A stretch of DNA of 64,000 nt, from NCBI RefSeq assembly GCF_003007685.1, contig NZ_PXNN01000011.1, forward strand, positions 248,001-312,000, in the 5' to 3' direction. Both the position numbers and the translations under genes were made by a program. A model generated the notes under the pieces. It ran no database searches, had not been told where the DNA came from, and was given only the letters and a program-made list of their open reading frames with translations. Origin of the DNA: Marinobacter halophilus. GTDB lineage: Bacteria; Pseudomonadota; Gammaproteobacteria; Pseudomonadales; Oleiphilaceae. This document shows positions 17,325 through 25,968 of the stretch, piece after piece. Numbering within the stretch: the stretch's first letter is position 1; every line of letters starts with the position of its first letter.

Positions 17325-17759
17325 CTAATTCAGCATACACTCCAGGCTGAAGGAGTGGCTGAGTTCACGCCGTTGTTGCCGCAGACTGTTACCGCGGTCG
17401 TTGCCGTAACCCGCCCTTAACCTGGTTTGCAGACGATCCAGTTGCTGGCGGTATTTTTCGCACTGTTTATCGCGGTCGCCCTGCTTACGCCGGGCTTTTG
17501 CGTAGCGCGCTTTGCTGCTCGGAGCGAGCAATTCATCCAGCTCTTTCCGTTGACGGCTGATGCGCTCTGCCTGGTGAATATTTTCATTCATCGGTACCGT
17601 CGCCGTAGAGCGCAACTGCACTTGCGAATGAGGTTGCAACGCTGGTGGCTTATCGGAAAAATGGATGGAGCCGTTGGCATCAATCCAGCGGTAGATTTCA
17701 GCCTGAGCGGAACTGCAGGAAAACACAAAAAGCAGAGATAAGGCCATGGTCCTTGGCAT
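17325..17759 (-). CDS. DUF4124 domain-containing periplasmic protein
   Basis: A 144-residue protein with a signal peptide (MPRTMALSLLFVFSCSSAQA) followed directly by the DUF4124 motif 'EIYRWIDANGSIHFSDKPP'. The rest (from about 60) is a basic, Gln/Arg-rich helix with two Cys (after 'RDKQ' and near the C-terminus, 'SLECMLN'). Function unknown; DUF4124 is a small beta domain common in secreted gammaproteobacterial proteins. I chose ATG 17759 because the signal peptide begins there and AGGA precedes it; the frame is open 58 codons further upstream. Confidence 0.85.
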   Translation of the reverse strand: MPRTMALSLLFVFSCSSAQAEIYRWIDANGSIHFSDKPPALQPHSQVQLRSTATVPMNENIHQAERISRQRKELDELLAPSSKARYAKARRKQGDRDKQCEKYRQQLDRLQTRLRAGYGNDRGNSLRQQRRELSHSFSLECMLN

Positions 17760-17863
17760 GAGTTCACATCCTGTGAAGTTGGATTTTATCTGAAGTGCCC
17801 GGAGTCGATTAATGACACCGGGTACGACTATACGACAATATCCCCAACCCTTTTGGGATCCGC

Positions 17864-19072
17864 TTAACGGTCCAGCAACTCGACCCAGTGTTGCACCGGC
17901 ACCTCGGAACGGGTCTCCAGGTGCAGTTGGCACCCGATGTTTGCGGTCGCAATTTTCACCGGATCATCCACGGTCAGCGCCTTGAGCTTGTTAGCCAGCA
18001 AGGTCTGACTCATCTCCGGTTGCAGGATGGAGTAGGTGCCGGCAGAACCGCAACACAGGTGCTTGTCTTTGGTCGCCGCCAACTCGATTCCAACGCGAGT
18101 GAGCACCTGCTCCACCACACCACTTTGCTTCATGGCGTGCTGCAGTGTGCAAGGGCAATGAAAAGCCACTTTACCGGCCTGGGCGCTGGCCTTCAGCGGC
18201 TCCAGATCTTCCCGCAACAGGAAGGCACCGAGATCCGTGCACAGCTCACTGACCTTGCGCGCCTTGTTGGCATACATCGGATCGTCTTTCAGCAGGTGGC
18301 CGTAATCCTGCACCATCGCGCCGCACCCGGAGGCTGTCATCACAATTGCCTCGGCTCCGACTTCGATCGCGGGCCACCAGGCGTCGATGTTGCGGCGCAT
18401 TTCCTCCAGGCCCCGTTCATGTTCCGACAAGTGGTAGTTCACCGCGCCACAGCATCCGGCCTTGGGCGCTTCCACCAAGGTGATACCCAGTTTGTCCAGC
18501 ACCCGCGCCGTGGCGGCATTGGTATTGGGCGCCGCAGAGGGCTGCGCGCAACCGGCCAGGCCTAGCACAATCCGGTTATGGCTGGAGGCGGGCCAAGGGC
18601 TGGCCTCACGACGAGCCGGCACCTTGATGCGCAGCTGAGCCGGCAGCATCGGCCGCAACGCCTGCCCCACCCGGAGCAACAAGCCGAACAACCGGCGGTG
18701 TGGCAGGATGCGGGTCAACGCCCAGCGCATCGCTCGCTGTTTCGGCGATCTTGGCAGTTCTTGTTCGAGCAGCCCTCGGCTGATATCTACCAGCCGGCCA
18801 TACTGCACGCCGGAGGGACAGGTTGTCTCGCAGCTGCGGCAGGTCAGGCAACGGTCCAGATGCTCCCGGGTTTTTTCGGTGGCCTCCCCGCCTTCCAGAA
18901 ACATCTTCATCAGATAGATGCGGCCCCGGGGGCCGTCGCGCTCATCATTCAGCTCCTGATAGGTCGGGCAAGTGGCGTTACAAAAGCCACAGTGCACACA
19001 CGCCCGGAGGATGTCTTCTGCCTCCTGACCGTCAGGTGTGTTGGCAAAGTGCTGAACCAGATTCGTCTGCAT
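17864..19072 (-). CDS. glcF: GlcF, glycolate oxidase iron-sulfur subunit
   Basis: A 402-residue protein with two 4Fe-4S motifs near the N-terminus: Cys25/28/31/35 ('CVHCGFCNATCPTY') and Cys75/78/81/85 ('CLTCRSCETTCPSG'). Two C-terminal CCG domains follow ('KAGCCGAVNYHL' and 'HLCCGSAGTYS'). It passes electrons from the FAD subunit toward the quinone pool at the inner membrane. It starts 2 bases after the glcE stop, so glcD-glcE-glcF form one operon. Confidence 0.97.
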   Translation of the reverse strand: MQTNLVQHFANTPDGQEAEDILRACVHCGFCNATCPTYQELNDERDGPRGRIYLMKMFLEGGEATEKTREHLDRCLTCRSCETTCPSGVQYGRLVDISRGLLEQELPRSPKQRAMRWALTRILPHRRLFGLLLRVGQALRPMLPAQLRIKVPARREASPWPASSHNRIVLGLAGCAQPSAAPNTNAATARVLDKLGITLVEAPKAGCCGAVNYHLSEHERGLEEMRRNIDAWWPAIEVGAEAIVMTASGCGAMVQDYGHLLKDDPMYANKARKVSELCTDLGAFLLREDLEPLKASAQAGKVAFHCPCTLQHAMKQSGVVEQVLTRVGIELAATKDKHLCCGSAGTYSILQPEMSQTLLANKLKALTVDDPVKIATANIGCQLHLETRSEVPVQHWVELLDR

Positions 19073-19074
19073 AA

Positions 19075-20142
19075 TTACAACCAGCTGTAGAGGCGGCCGG
19101 GATTGAACAGGCCGTCCGGATCAAACGAGTTTTTTACCCGGCGCTGAATTGTTTTCAACGGCTCAGGCTGGGCGTGCATCACTTCGCCGGTGCGGTCGCC
19201 GCCCCGGAACAGGCTGACCTGGCCACCGGCGGCTCTGGCCAGGGGTTCCAGATCACTCAGTGTGGCCTCACCCCGATACCAGCGCTGAGCGCCGGCCCAG
19301 TCCAGCAACCACGGGCCTTCAAGCGCGGGCATAGCCGCGGCGGAACCTACCGAGAACCGCCAGAGCGGAGCCGCGCTGTCCTTGAAAAAGTCATGCTGTT
19401 GATCACGCACCTGCTGCCAGAACTGGTCACCCTGCGCCATCACCTCACCCGACCACTTCTCGGCCGTGGCCTCCACTGCCGAATGGGCTCCGGCCAGGCG
19501 CAGATATACCTTGCCATCCACCCAACAGGCCCCCGTGATGGGCTTGGGTTCACCGGCGCGCTGATTCATGTAGTGGATCACCTCGTCCAGGGCCATGTCC
19601 TGCATCAGGGTAACGGTGGTGGCGGGTTTCGGCATGACTTTCAGGCTGATCTCGGTGATCACACCCAGAGTGCCCATGGCGCCGGCCTGCAGGCGAGACA
19701 CGTCATAGCCGGCGACGTTCTTCAAAACCTGGCCGCCAAAGCGCAGATGTTCACCCTTGCCGTTGAGCAGGCGAACGCCCAACACCTGATCCCGCACCGA
19801 GCCGCTCCAGGGCCGCGCCGGGCCAGACAGGTTGCAGGCCAGGATGCCACCGATGGTGGACCCGTCACCAAACCGGGGTGGCTCAAAATGCAGGCATTGG
19901 CCATGTTCCGCCAGTGCCGTTTCGATGTCTTTCAGTGGCGTACCCGCTCGCACCGTCAGCACCAGTTCGACCGGGTGGTACTCGACAATGCCGGTGTGCC
20001 CGGTCAGGCTCAGGGTGCCAGCATCGGGACTGGCTGGTCGGCCCATAAAGGACTTGGTGCCACCGCCGACAATGTTGAGCGCCTGGCCGTTACTGCGAGC
20101 CTGGAGCACTTGCTCCTGTAGCTGTTGGATCTGATCAGCCAT
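19075..20142 (-). CDS. glcE: GlcE, glycolate oxidase FAD-binding subunit
   Basis: A 355-residue FAD-binding_4 (PCMH-type) protein, shorter than GlcD, as usual for GlcE. Motifs include 'LNIVGGGTKSFMGRP', 'FGDGSTIGGILACNLSGP' and 'GQVLKNVAGYDVSRL'. It ends 'NSFDPDGLFNPGRLYSWL', the family C-terminus. The start ATG at 20142 lies inside the last codons of glcD (8-base overlap), giving translational coupling. Confidence 0.96.
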   Translation of the reverse strand: MADQIQQLQEQVLQARSNGQALNIVGGGTKSFMGRPASPDAGTLSLTGHTGIVEYHPVELVLTVRAGTPLKDIETALAEHGQCLHFEPPRFGDGSTIGGILACNLSGPARPWSGSVRDQVLGVRLLNGKGEHLRFGGQVLKNVAGYDVSRLQAGAMGTLGVITEISLKVMPKPATTVTLMQDMALDEVIHYMNQRAGEPKPITGACWVDGKVYLRLAGAHSAVEATAEKWSGEVMAQGDQFWQQVRDQQHDFFKDSAAPLWRFSVGSAAAMPALEGPWLLDWAGAQRWYRGEATLSDLEPLARAAGGQVSLFRGGDRTGEVMHAQPEPLKTIQRRVKNSFDPDGLFNPGRLYSWL

Positions 20143-21607
20143 GGCTGGCGTCCACCTGTTCGTGCTTGTGTTGCTTGTGTTCGATGGACCGGTACTCCTG
20201 GCAGAACCGAAGTGTCGGCACACCCTTGCCCGGGTTCAGCATACCGGTCGGATCAAACGCGGCTTTTATGTCGTGGAACTGCTGCAGTTCGTTATCATTG
20301 AACTGCACCGCCATTTGCCGAATCTTCTCCACGCCAACGCCGTGTTCCCCGGTGATACAACCCCCGACCTCCACACACAGCTCAAGAATCCGACTGCCAA
20401 ATGCCTCGGCGCTTTCTAACTCACCCGGCACATTGGCATCAAACAGAATCAGCGGATGCAGGTTGCCGTCGCCGGCGTGAAACACGTTGGCCACACGCAG
20501 GCCCGATTCTTCAGACATTTTTTCCATTTCCAGCAGCACACGGGCCAGATGCCGGCGCGGAATGGTGCCGTCCATGCAGTAATAATCCGGTGATATCCGC
20601 CCCACCGCCGGGAAGGCCGACTTGCGGCCCTTCCACAGCAGCGCGCGCTCTTCTTCGCTTTGAGAGGTGCGGATTGAGGTGGCACCGAGTTTGCGAAACA
20701 CCGCCTCGGCCTCGGAGATATGTTGCTGCACTTCTTCTTCGGTGCCATCCACCTCGCACAGCAGCAGGGCCTTCGCCTCTCTAGGGTAGCCGGCGTGGCA
20801 GAAATCATCGGTCGCGATGATGGCGTGGCTGTCCATCATTTCCAGGCCGCCGGGGATGATGCCATGGGAGATGATGCCGCCCACCGCGTCGCCGGCTTTC
20901 TCGATGCTGTCGAAGCCGGCAATGATCACCTGGGCCACTTCCGGCTTAGGCAGCAGTTTCACTTTCACCTCGGTGACCACGCCCAACAGTCCTTCGGAGC
21001 CAGTGATCAGCGCCAGCAGGTCCATACCGCCGCTGTCGAGGCCGTCGCTGCCGAGAGTTACCCGGTCACCTTCTGCGGTAATCATCTCGACGCTCAGAAT
21101 ATTGTGAACCGTCAAGCCATATTTGAGGCAGTGCACGCCACCGGCATTTTCGGCGACGTTACCGCCGATCGAGCAGGCTATCTGGGATGAGGGGTCCGGG
21201 CCATAATACAGCCCGTATTGTGCTGCCTCTTCACTGATTGCCAGGTTGCGAACACCCGGCTGAAGTCGCGCCGTTCGGGCCAGTGGGTCAATCTCGAGAA
21301 TGCGATCGAAACGCGCCAGCGACAACACCACACCGTCTTTGTGCGGCATAGCCCCGGCGCACAGACCGGTGCCTGCGCCGCGCGCCACAACGGGAATATT
21401 GTGCTCGTGGCAAATACACATGACACGCTGCACGTGGGCAACTGTTTCCGGCAATACCACCAGCATGGGCTGCTCGCGATACATTGCCAAGCCATCGCAT
21501 TCATAGGGCCTCATGGTTTCGTCATCGCTGATGACAAAGGCGGGATCAATGAATTGCCTGAACGTATCCGCCAGCTGTTCACGGCTTATTGTTGATTTAT
21601 CAGTCAT
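20135..21607 (-). CDS. glcD: GlcD, glycolate oxidase catalytic FAD subunit
   Basis: A 490-residue FAD-linked oxidase. The PCMH FAD-binding region has 'VVARGAGTGLCAGAMP', 'GPDPSSQIACSIGGNVAENAG' and 'ALITGSEGLLGVVTEV'. The C-terminal FAD-oxidase domain has 'FHAGDGNLHPLILFD' and 'GGCITGEHGVGVEK'. It oxidises glycolate, and often D-lactate, to the 2-oxo acid. It is the first gene of glcDEF and divergent from glcC. Confidence 0.97.
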   Translation of the reverse strand: MTDKSTISREQLADTFRQFIDPAFVISDDETMRPYECDGLAMYREQPMLVVLPETVAHVQRVMCICHEHNIPVVARGAGTGLCAGAMPHKDGVVLSLARFDRILEIDPLARTARLQPGVRNLAISEEAAQYGLYYGPDPSSQIACSIGGNVAENAGGVHCLKYGLTVHNILSVEMITAEGDRVTLGSDGLDSGGMDLLALITGSEGLLGVVTEVKVKLLPKPEVAQVIIAGFDSIEKAGDAVGGIISHGIIPGGLEMMDSHAIIATDDFCHAGYPREAKALLLCEVDGTEEEVQQHISEAEAVFRKLGATSIRTSQSEEERALLWKGRKSAFPAVGRISPDYYCMDGTIPRRHLARVLLEMEKMSEESGLRVANVFHAGDGNLHPLILFDANVPGELESAEAFGSRILELCVEVGGCITGEHGVGVEKIRQMAVQFNDNELQQFHDIKAAFDPTGMLNPGKGVPTLRFCQEYRSIEHKQHKHEQVDASHG

Positions 21608-21682
21608 AGCGTTTCCAGCAACTTGCTAGCGACATAGAACCCTATACTCGTCATCCCTGCCGGCATCGTCCATCTTTTTACC

Positions 21683-21750
21683 AACTGGTCCGACCAGTTT
21701 CTTGTAACGCATCGGTATCGTAAACTGAGCGTTCAACCCGGAAACTGGTC
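21683..21750. promoter_or_regulatory. GlcC operator: dyad plus half-site
   Basis: AACTGGTC-C-GACCAGTT (21683-21699) is a perfect palindrome of the TGGTC-GACCA kind bound by FadR-type GntR regulators. The same half-site AACTGGTC recurs at 21743-21750, exactly 60 bases away and 15 bases before the glcC ATG. Both lie between divergent glcD and glcC. Confidence 0.6.
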
Positions 21751-21764
21751 AGGCCATTATCGTC

Positions 21765-22526
21765 ATGGGCATTGCAAACCAAGTTGCGTACAAGCTGGAG
21801 CATCTGATTCTGGACGGCGGGCTCGCCCCCGGCCAGAAGATTCCCTCCGAGCGACAGCTATCGGCCCGACTGGGCGTATCACGCTCTGCCGTTCGCGAGG
21901 CACTGCATGAACTGCAGGCCCGGGGAGTGATTGAAACCCGGCACGGTAAGGGCTCGTTTGTTGCCAGCATCGTCCCGGACGCCAGTGCCGAAACTTCCAA
22001 TAGCCCGCTGATGCATCTCTACCAAGGCCACCCCCGAACGCTCTACGATCTGCTGGAAGTTCGCGAGCAGCTCGACGGCCAGGCGGCATATCTGGCAGCC
22101 CAGCGTGCCACGGATATGGATCGACACAAGCTGACCAAGGCTTTCACGGCACTGGAAAGCACCGACCCACTCAGCAATGCCCGGCCGGACCACGGCTTTC
22201 ATCTGGCCATTGTGGAGGCTTCCCACAACCCGGTTTTGGTGCACATTCTCAGTGGGCTGAAGAACATGATGCTGCTGACGGTGCAGGCTGCGGTCTCCAA
22301 CCTGAACCCAAGGCAAGACATGCGCAGCAAGATCATGCGCCAGCATCGGCAACTTTATGAGGCGATCATGGCGGCGAAGCCGGAACAGGCCCGCAAGATT
22401 GCCACGGCACATGTCCGCCAGGTCAGGCAAACCATGACAGAGATGGAGAAACGGGGAGACGAATTGCTGAGGGTGCCAGCGCCGGAAGAGTTGGAAAACC
22501 TGCTGACGGATCCAGCCAACCGTTAA
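21765..22526 (+). CDS. glcC: GlcC-like FadR/GntR family regulator
   Basis: A 253-residue regulator. The N-terminal winged helix is 'KIPSERQLSARLGVSRSAVR' followed by 'EALHELQARGVIETRHGKGS'. The C-terminal FCD domain carries the metal/ligand residues of the family (Asp in 'DHGFHLAIVEASHN', and the later His residues). It is divergent from glcDEF, with a FadR-type dyad between, so it most likely controls glycolate oxidase in response to glycolate. Assignment to GlcC rather than LldR or PdhR rests on the glc neighbours. Confidence 0.87.
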   Translation: MGIANQVAYKLEHLILDGGLAPGQKIPSERQLSARLGVSRSAVREALHELQARGVIETRHGKGSFVASIVPDASAETSNSPLMHLYQGHPRTLYDLLEVREQLDGQAAYLAAQRATDMDRHKLTKAFTALESTDPLSNARPDHGFHLAIVEASHNPVLVHILSGLKNMMLLTVQAAVSNLNPRQDMRSKIMRQHRQLYEAIMAAKPEQARKIATAHVRQVRQTMTEMEKRGDELLRVPAPEELENLLTDPANR

Positions 22527-22528
22527 CC

Positions 22529-22544
22529 TGGCAAAATGCTTGCA
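22529..22544 (+). promoter_or_regulatory. Candidate sigma-54 promoter upstream of the arginine ABC transporter
   Basis: TGGCAAAATGCTTGCA matches the -24/-12 consensus TGGCAC-N5-TTGCA in spacing and at all positions except C6. The GG and GC dinucleotides are correctly placed. It begins 2 bases after the glcC stop and lies about 158 bases before aotP. Nitrogen-controlled amino acid uptake would make sense, but no NtrC site was confirmed. Confidence 0.45.
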
Positions 22545-22701
22545 TTGATCATTGATTGCGCCAGAATGACATCAAGGCCCGCACGCCAACCGGGCTGTAT
22601 GTGCTGCGAAATTCACCAAAACCCAACAAAGCGGTATTGATTTCCACGGCGACAGTCCGTAAAACATGCGCCTTTGTACGACAGCCCCCAGGAGTCACCC
22701 C

Positions 22702-23472
22702 ATGGCGGAAACAGCGCCTCTGATTTGCAGGGACATCCACAAGACCTTTGACCAACTCGAAGTCCTCAAGGGCATCTCTCTGGAAACTCGCAAAGGCGAT
22801 GTCATCTCCCTGATCGGCAGTTCGGGCTCAGGTAAAAGCACGTTCTTACGCTGCATCAACATGCTGGAAACGCCGACCTCTGGCGACATTATCGTGCACG
22901 GTGACCCAATAAGGTTCAAACACAACCGCAAAGGTCAGCGAGTACCCGCTGACAACCGCCAGGTCGAACGGATGCGGGCTCGGCTTTCGATGGTTTTTCA
23001 GAGCTTTAACCTGTGGTCCCACATGACCGTGCTGGAAAACATCATCGAAGCACCAATCAATGTACTCAAGGTTCCGAAAAAAGAAGCCATCGAGCGGGCA
23101 GAAGCCTACCTGAACAAAGTGGGTATCTACGAGCGCAAGGATTATTACCCGGCCCAGATGTCGGGCGGTCAGCAGCAGCGTGCGGCCATCGCCCGCGCCC
23201 TGGCCATGGAGCCGGAAGTAATGCTGTTTGATGAGCCCACCTCAGCGCTGGACCCGGAGCTGGTGGGCGAAGTATTGAAGGTTATGCAGAGTCTGGCCGA
23301 GGAAGGCCGTACCATGATCGTGGTCACCCACGAGATGGCTTTTGCCAGGGATGTGTCAACTCAGGTCCTGTTCTTGCATCAGGGCGTGATTGAGGAGCAG
23401 GGTTCGCCGGAAAAGGTCTTCGACCATCCGGAGTCCGAACGCATGCAGCAATTTCTTGCTCCCAAGTTCTGA
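22702..23472 (+). CDS. aotP: Basic amino acid ABC transporter, ATP-binding protein
   Basis: A 256-residue polar amino acid ABC ATPase (HisP/AotP type). Walker A is GSSGSGKST, the signature is '[15 protein letters not shown]', Walker B is '[13 protein letters not shown]', and the switch His is in '[13 protein letters not shown]'. The insertion around '[20 protein letters not shown]' is typical of HisP-like proteins. I start it at ATG 22702, where AGGAG precedes it. It is the first gene of a four-gene transporter set ending beside astE, which supports arginine/ornithine as cargo. Confidence 0.92.
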   Translation: MAETAPLICRDIHKTFDQLEVLKGISLETRKGDVISLIGSSGSGKSTFLRCINMLETPTSGDIIVHGDPIRFKHNRKGQRVPADNRQVERMRARLSMVFQSFNLWSHMTVLENIIEAPINVLKVPKKEAIERAEAYLNKVGIYERKDYYPAQMSGGQQQRAAIARALAMEPEVMLFDEPTSALDPELVGEVLKVMQSLAEEGRTMIVVTHEMAFARDVSTQVLFLHQGVIEEQGSPEKVFDHPESERMQQFLAPKF

Positions 23473-23559
23473 ATCCGGTGCTATCTTGAAACCGGTACCG
23501 GAACACAAAGCTTCCATCAAGAATAAAGCCGTACAGGCAAATCACTGGAGAAGTGACAC

Positions 23560-24312
23560 ATGAATAAACTGATTATTGCAGCAAGCTGTGCCCTGGCCAT
23601 GATCGCGGGCACTGCCCAGGCCCAGGATCGCAACCTGAGGGTTGCTTTTGACATTCCTTACGAGCCATTCGAGTACCGTGATGAAAACGGTGAACTGACC
23701 GGTTTCGAAGTCGAACTGGCGACCGCCATGTGTGAAGAACTGAACGCTAACTGCGAATTCATCATCCAGGCCTGGGACGGCATGATTCCCGGCCTGCTGG
23801 CTCGCAAGTTCGACATCATCATGTCTTCCATGTCGATCACTCCCGAGCGCGCCGAGCGGGTGCTGTTCTCCGAGCCGTACTACATCACCCCGGGTGGCTG
23901 GTTTGGCCCTGAGTCTTTCAACACGGACGTCACCGATATGGACGCCATGAAAGGCAAGAACGTGGGCGTGCAGCGCGGCACCACCATGGACACCTACGTG
24001 ACCGAGAACATGGGCGGCATAGTGTCCATCAAGCGCTACACCACGGCAGAAGACATGGTTCTGGACCTTGAAGGCCAGCGCCTGGACGCAGTCTTCGTCG
24101 ACTACCCTGTAGGTGAGCAGACCATCATGAACCGCGACGGCTACAAAGAAGTCGGCGAGTCGGTAAAACTGGGTGAAGGCGTCGGCGTAGCCATGCGCAA
24201 GCGTGATGCCGATCTGGCTGAAGACATCAACGCCGCACTCAGGAAACTGAAAGAAGACGGCACCTACGATGCCATCATGGCCAAGTACTTCAATTACGAC
24301 ATCAAGATCTAA
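23560..24312 (+). CDS. aotJ: Periplasmic arginine/ornithine-type binding protein
   Basis: A 250-residue protein with a signal peptide (MNKLIIAASCALAMIAGTAQAQ, cut near 22) and the SBP family 3 fold: 'RVAFDIPYEPFEYRDENGEL', 'GFEVELATAMCEEL', 'MSSMSITPERAERVLFSEPY' and 'VGVQRGTTMDTYV'. It belongs with the lysine/arginine/ornithine/histidine binders. GGAGAAG precedes the ATG. A stem-loop just after the stop probably boosts the level of this message over the permeases. Confidence 0.92.
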   Translation: MNKLIIAASCALAMIAGTAQAQDRNLRVAFDIPYEPFEYRDENGELTGFEVELATAMCEELNANCEFIIQAWDGMIPGLLARKFDIIMSSMSITPERAERVLFSEPYYITPGGWFGPESFNTDVTDMDAMKGKNVGVQRGTTMDTYVTENMGGIVSIKRYTTAEDMVLDLEGQRLDAVFVDYPVGEQTIMNRDGYKEVGESVKLGEGVGVAMRKRDADLAEDINAALRKLKEDGTYDAIMAKYFNYDIKI

Positions 24313-24321
24313 CCCGACCCC

Positions 24322-24345
24322 GGGAGCGGCCATCAGGCTGCTCCC
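24322..24345 (+). other. Intercistronic stem-loop after the binding-protein gene
   Basis: GGGAGCGGCC-ATCA-GGCTGCTCCC folds into a 10-bp stem with one G-U pair and a 4-base loop. It sits 10 bases after the aotJ stop and is not followed by a T run, so it is likely a 3' stabiliser or partial attenuator. Such hairpins are common after binding-protein genes, which must outnumber their permeases. Confidence 0.6.
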
Positions 24346-24363
24346 CGCTTTCCGGATATTCCC

Positions 24364-25068
24364 ATGTTTGATCTGAAAGGCTACGGCCCGGCCCTCGCCG
24401 AGGGGGCGGTGGTTACCATCGAGCTGGCCTTCCTCTCGCTGGCCCTCGCGCTCACCCTGGGGCTGCTTGGCGCCAGTGCCAAACTCTCTGGCAACCGCGT
24501 GCTGATTGGCGTTGCCACGATTTACACCACGCTGATCCGAGGTGTACCGGACCTTGTGATGATGCTGCTGTTCTACTATGGCGGCCAGGTGGCGGTGAAT
24601 GCGTTGTCAGACTATCTCTGGGAAACCCGTGAAATCGACTTTTTCTTTCAGTTTGATCCGTTCATTTCCGGTGTAGTGACGATCGGGCTGATTTTCGGTG
24701 CCTACATGACCGAGACCTTCCGCGGCGCCTTTCTGGCGGTCGACGCAGGTCAGATTGAAGCAGCCAAAGCCTATGGCTTTTCCCGCTGGCACACCTTTCG
24801 CCGGGTAATGATTCCGCAGATGCTGCGCCATGCCCTGCCCGGCATCGGCAACAACTGGCAGGTGTTGCTGAAAACCACGGCCCTGGTGTCGATTATCGGC
24901 CTGACCGATATGGTGCGGGTGGCCGAAGAAGCCGCCAAGGCCGAGCGCATGCCGTTCCACTTTTTCATTCCGGTGGCAGCGGTTTATCTGTTGCTGACGG
25001 CGGGTTCGGAGTTGTTCATCAAGTGGCTCGACAAGCGAGCCAATGTCGGCGTGGTTCGGGGGAATTGA
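24364..25068 (+). CDS. aotQ: Basic amino acid ABC transporter permease 1 (HisQ/AotQ type)
   Basis: A 234-residue inner-membrane permease of the HisMQ family, opening 'ALAEGAVVTIELAFLSLALA'. The cytoplasmic EAA loop is 'AGQIEAAKAYGFSRWHTFRR'. Five hydrophobic segments are visible. It is 3 bases upstream of the second permease gene. Confidence 0.92.
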   Translation: MFDLKGYGPALAEGAVVTIELAFLSLALALTLGLLGASAKLSGNRVLIGVATIYTTLIRGVPDLVMMLLFYYGGQVAVNALSDYLWETREIDFFFQFDPFISGVVTIGLIFGAYMTETFRGAFLAVDAGQIEAAKAYGFSRWHTFRRVMIPQMLRHALPGIGNNWQVLLKTTALVSIIGLTDMVRVAEEAAKAERMPFHFFIPVAAVYLLLTAGSELFIKWLDKRANVGVVRGN

Positions 25069-25071
25069 TCA

Positions 25072-25794
25072 ATGCCTGATTTCATGGCCGAGTGGTTAAA
25101 CGAGAACGATATCTTCAATGCCATGACGCTCATGGAATACTGGGGTGGCATGGTGACCACCGTGCAGCTGGTGTTCCTGTCGCTGGTGATCGGTCTGATT
25201 ATTGCGGTGCCGCTGGCGATCCTGCGCACGGTGAGAAATCCGTTTGTGTCAGGTCCGATCTGGCTGTACACCTATCTGTTCCGGGGCACGCCGCTGCTGA
25301 TTCAGCTTTACATTATTTACTATGGTGTGGCGCAGACTCCTGGCATTCATGAGACTTTCTGGTGGGTTATTTTCCGGGAGCCGTTCTACCCTGCTCTGCT
25401 GGCGTTTACGCTGAATACGGCGGCCTATACCACGGAGATTCTGCGGGGTGCGATTATTGCCACGCCCAATGGCGAGATTGAGGCGGCGAAGGCGTATGGC
25501 ATGAGCTGGCTGTTGCGGATGCGCCGGATTATTCTGCCCAATGCGGCGCGGCGGGCGGTGCAGGCGTATTCGAATGAGGTGATTTTTATGCTGCATGCGA
25601 GTGCGATTGCCAGTGTGGTGACGATTATTGATCTGACCGGGGCGGCGCGGAATATTTACTCGCGGTTTTATGCGCCATTTGAGGCGTTTATTTTTGTGGC
25701 GCTGCTGTACATGGTACTGACGTTTATTCTGGTGTTTGCCTTCCGTAAGCTGGAAAATTATTTGTTGCGGCATCAAAGGCCGGCTAACTCCTGA
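25072..25794 (+). CDS. aotM: Basic amino acid ABC transporter permease 2 (HisM/AotM type)
   Basis: A 240-residue permease paired with the preceding one. 'YWGGMVTTVQLVFLSLVIGL' opens the membrane domain. 'YLFRGTPLLIQLYIIYYGVA' and the EAA loop 'NGEIEAAKAYGMSWLLRMRR' are family hallmarks. Last gene of the transporter operon. A 100-base palindromic element (25840-25939) separates it from astE. Confidence 0.92.
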   Translation: MPDFMAEWLNENDIFNAMTLMEYWGGMVTTVQLVFLSLVIGLIIAVPLAILRTVRNPFVSGPIWLYTYLFRGTPLLIQLYIIYYGVAQTPGIHETFWWVIFREPFYPALLAFTLNTAAYTTEILRGAIIATPNGEIEAAKAYGMSWLLRMRRIILPNAARRAVQAYSNEVIFMLHASAIASVVTIIDLTGAARNIYSRFYAPFEAFIFVALLYMVLTFILVFAFRKLENYLLRHQRPANS

Positions 25795-25839
25795 TACTTT
25801 GACGTTTCATTAACATTAAAGGTCTGGTGTAAGGCCAGC

Positions 25840-25939
25840 CGGCAGGGAGTGCCTTCCGGGAACCGCTACGAGCACATCCATGTGCGCTTCTCTCAGGCCA
25901 TCCATGGCCTTCGAAATTCCCGGAAGGCACTCCCTGCCG
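25840..25939. repeat. Three-armed palindromic intergenic element (100 bp)
   Basis: Perfect 23-base inverted arms at 25840-25862 and 25917-25939 enclose two further palindromes: GCACAT-CC-ATGTGC and AGGCCAT-CC-ATGGCCT. Folded, it makes a long outer stem with two inner hairpins, a cruciform-like three-way shape. The two inner arms share the CATCCATG core. It carries no gene. It looks like a mobile or REP-type repeat, but I see no second copy in the window. Confidence 0.8.
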
Positions 25940-25968
25940 TCTGACCCCGACCTCTCTACGGGGATTCC

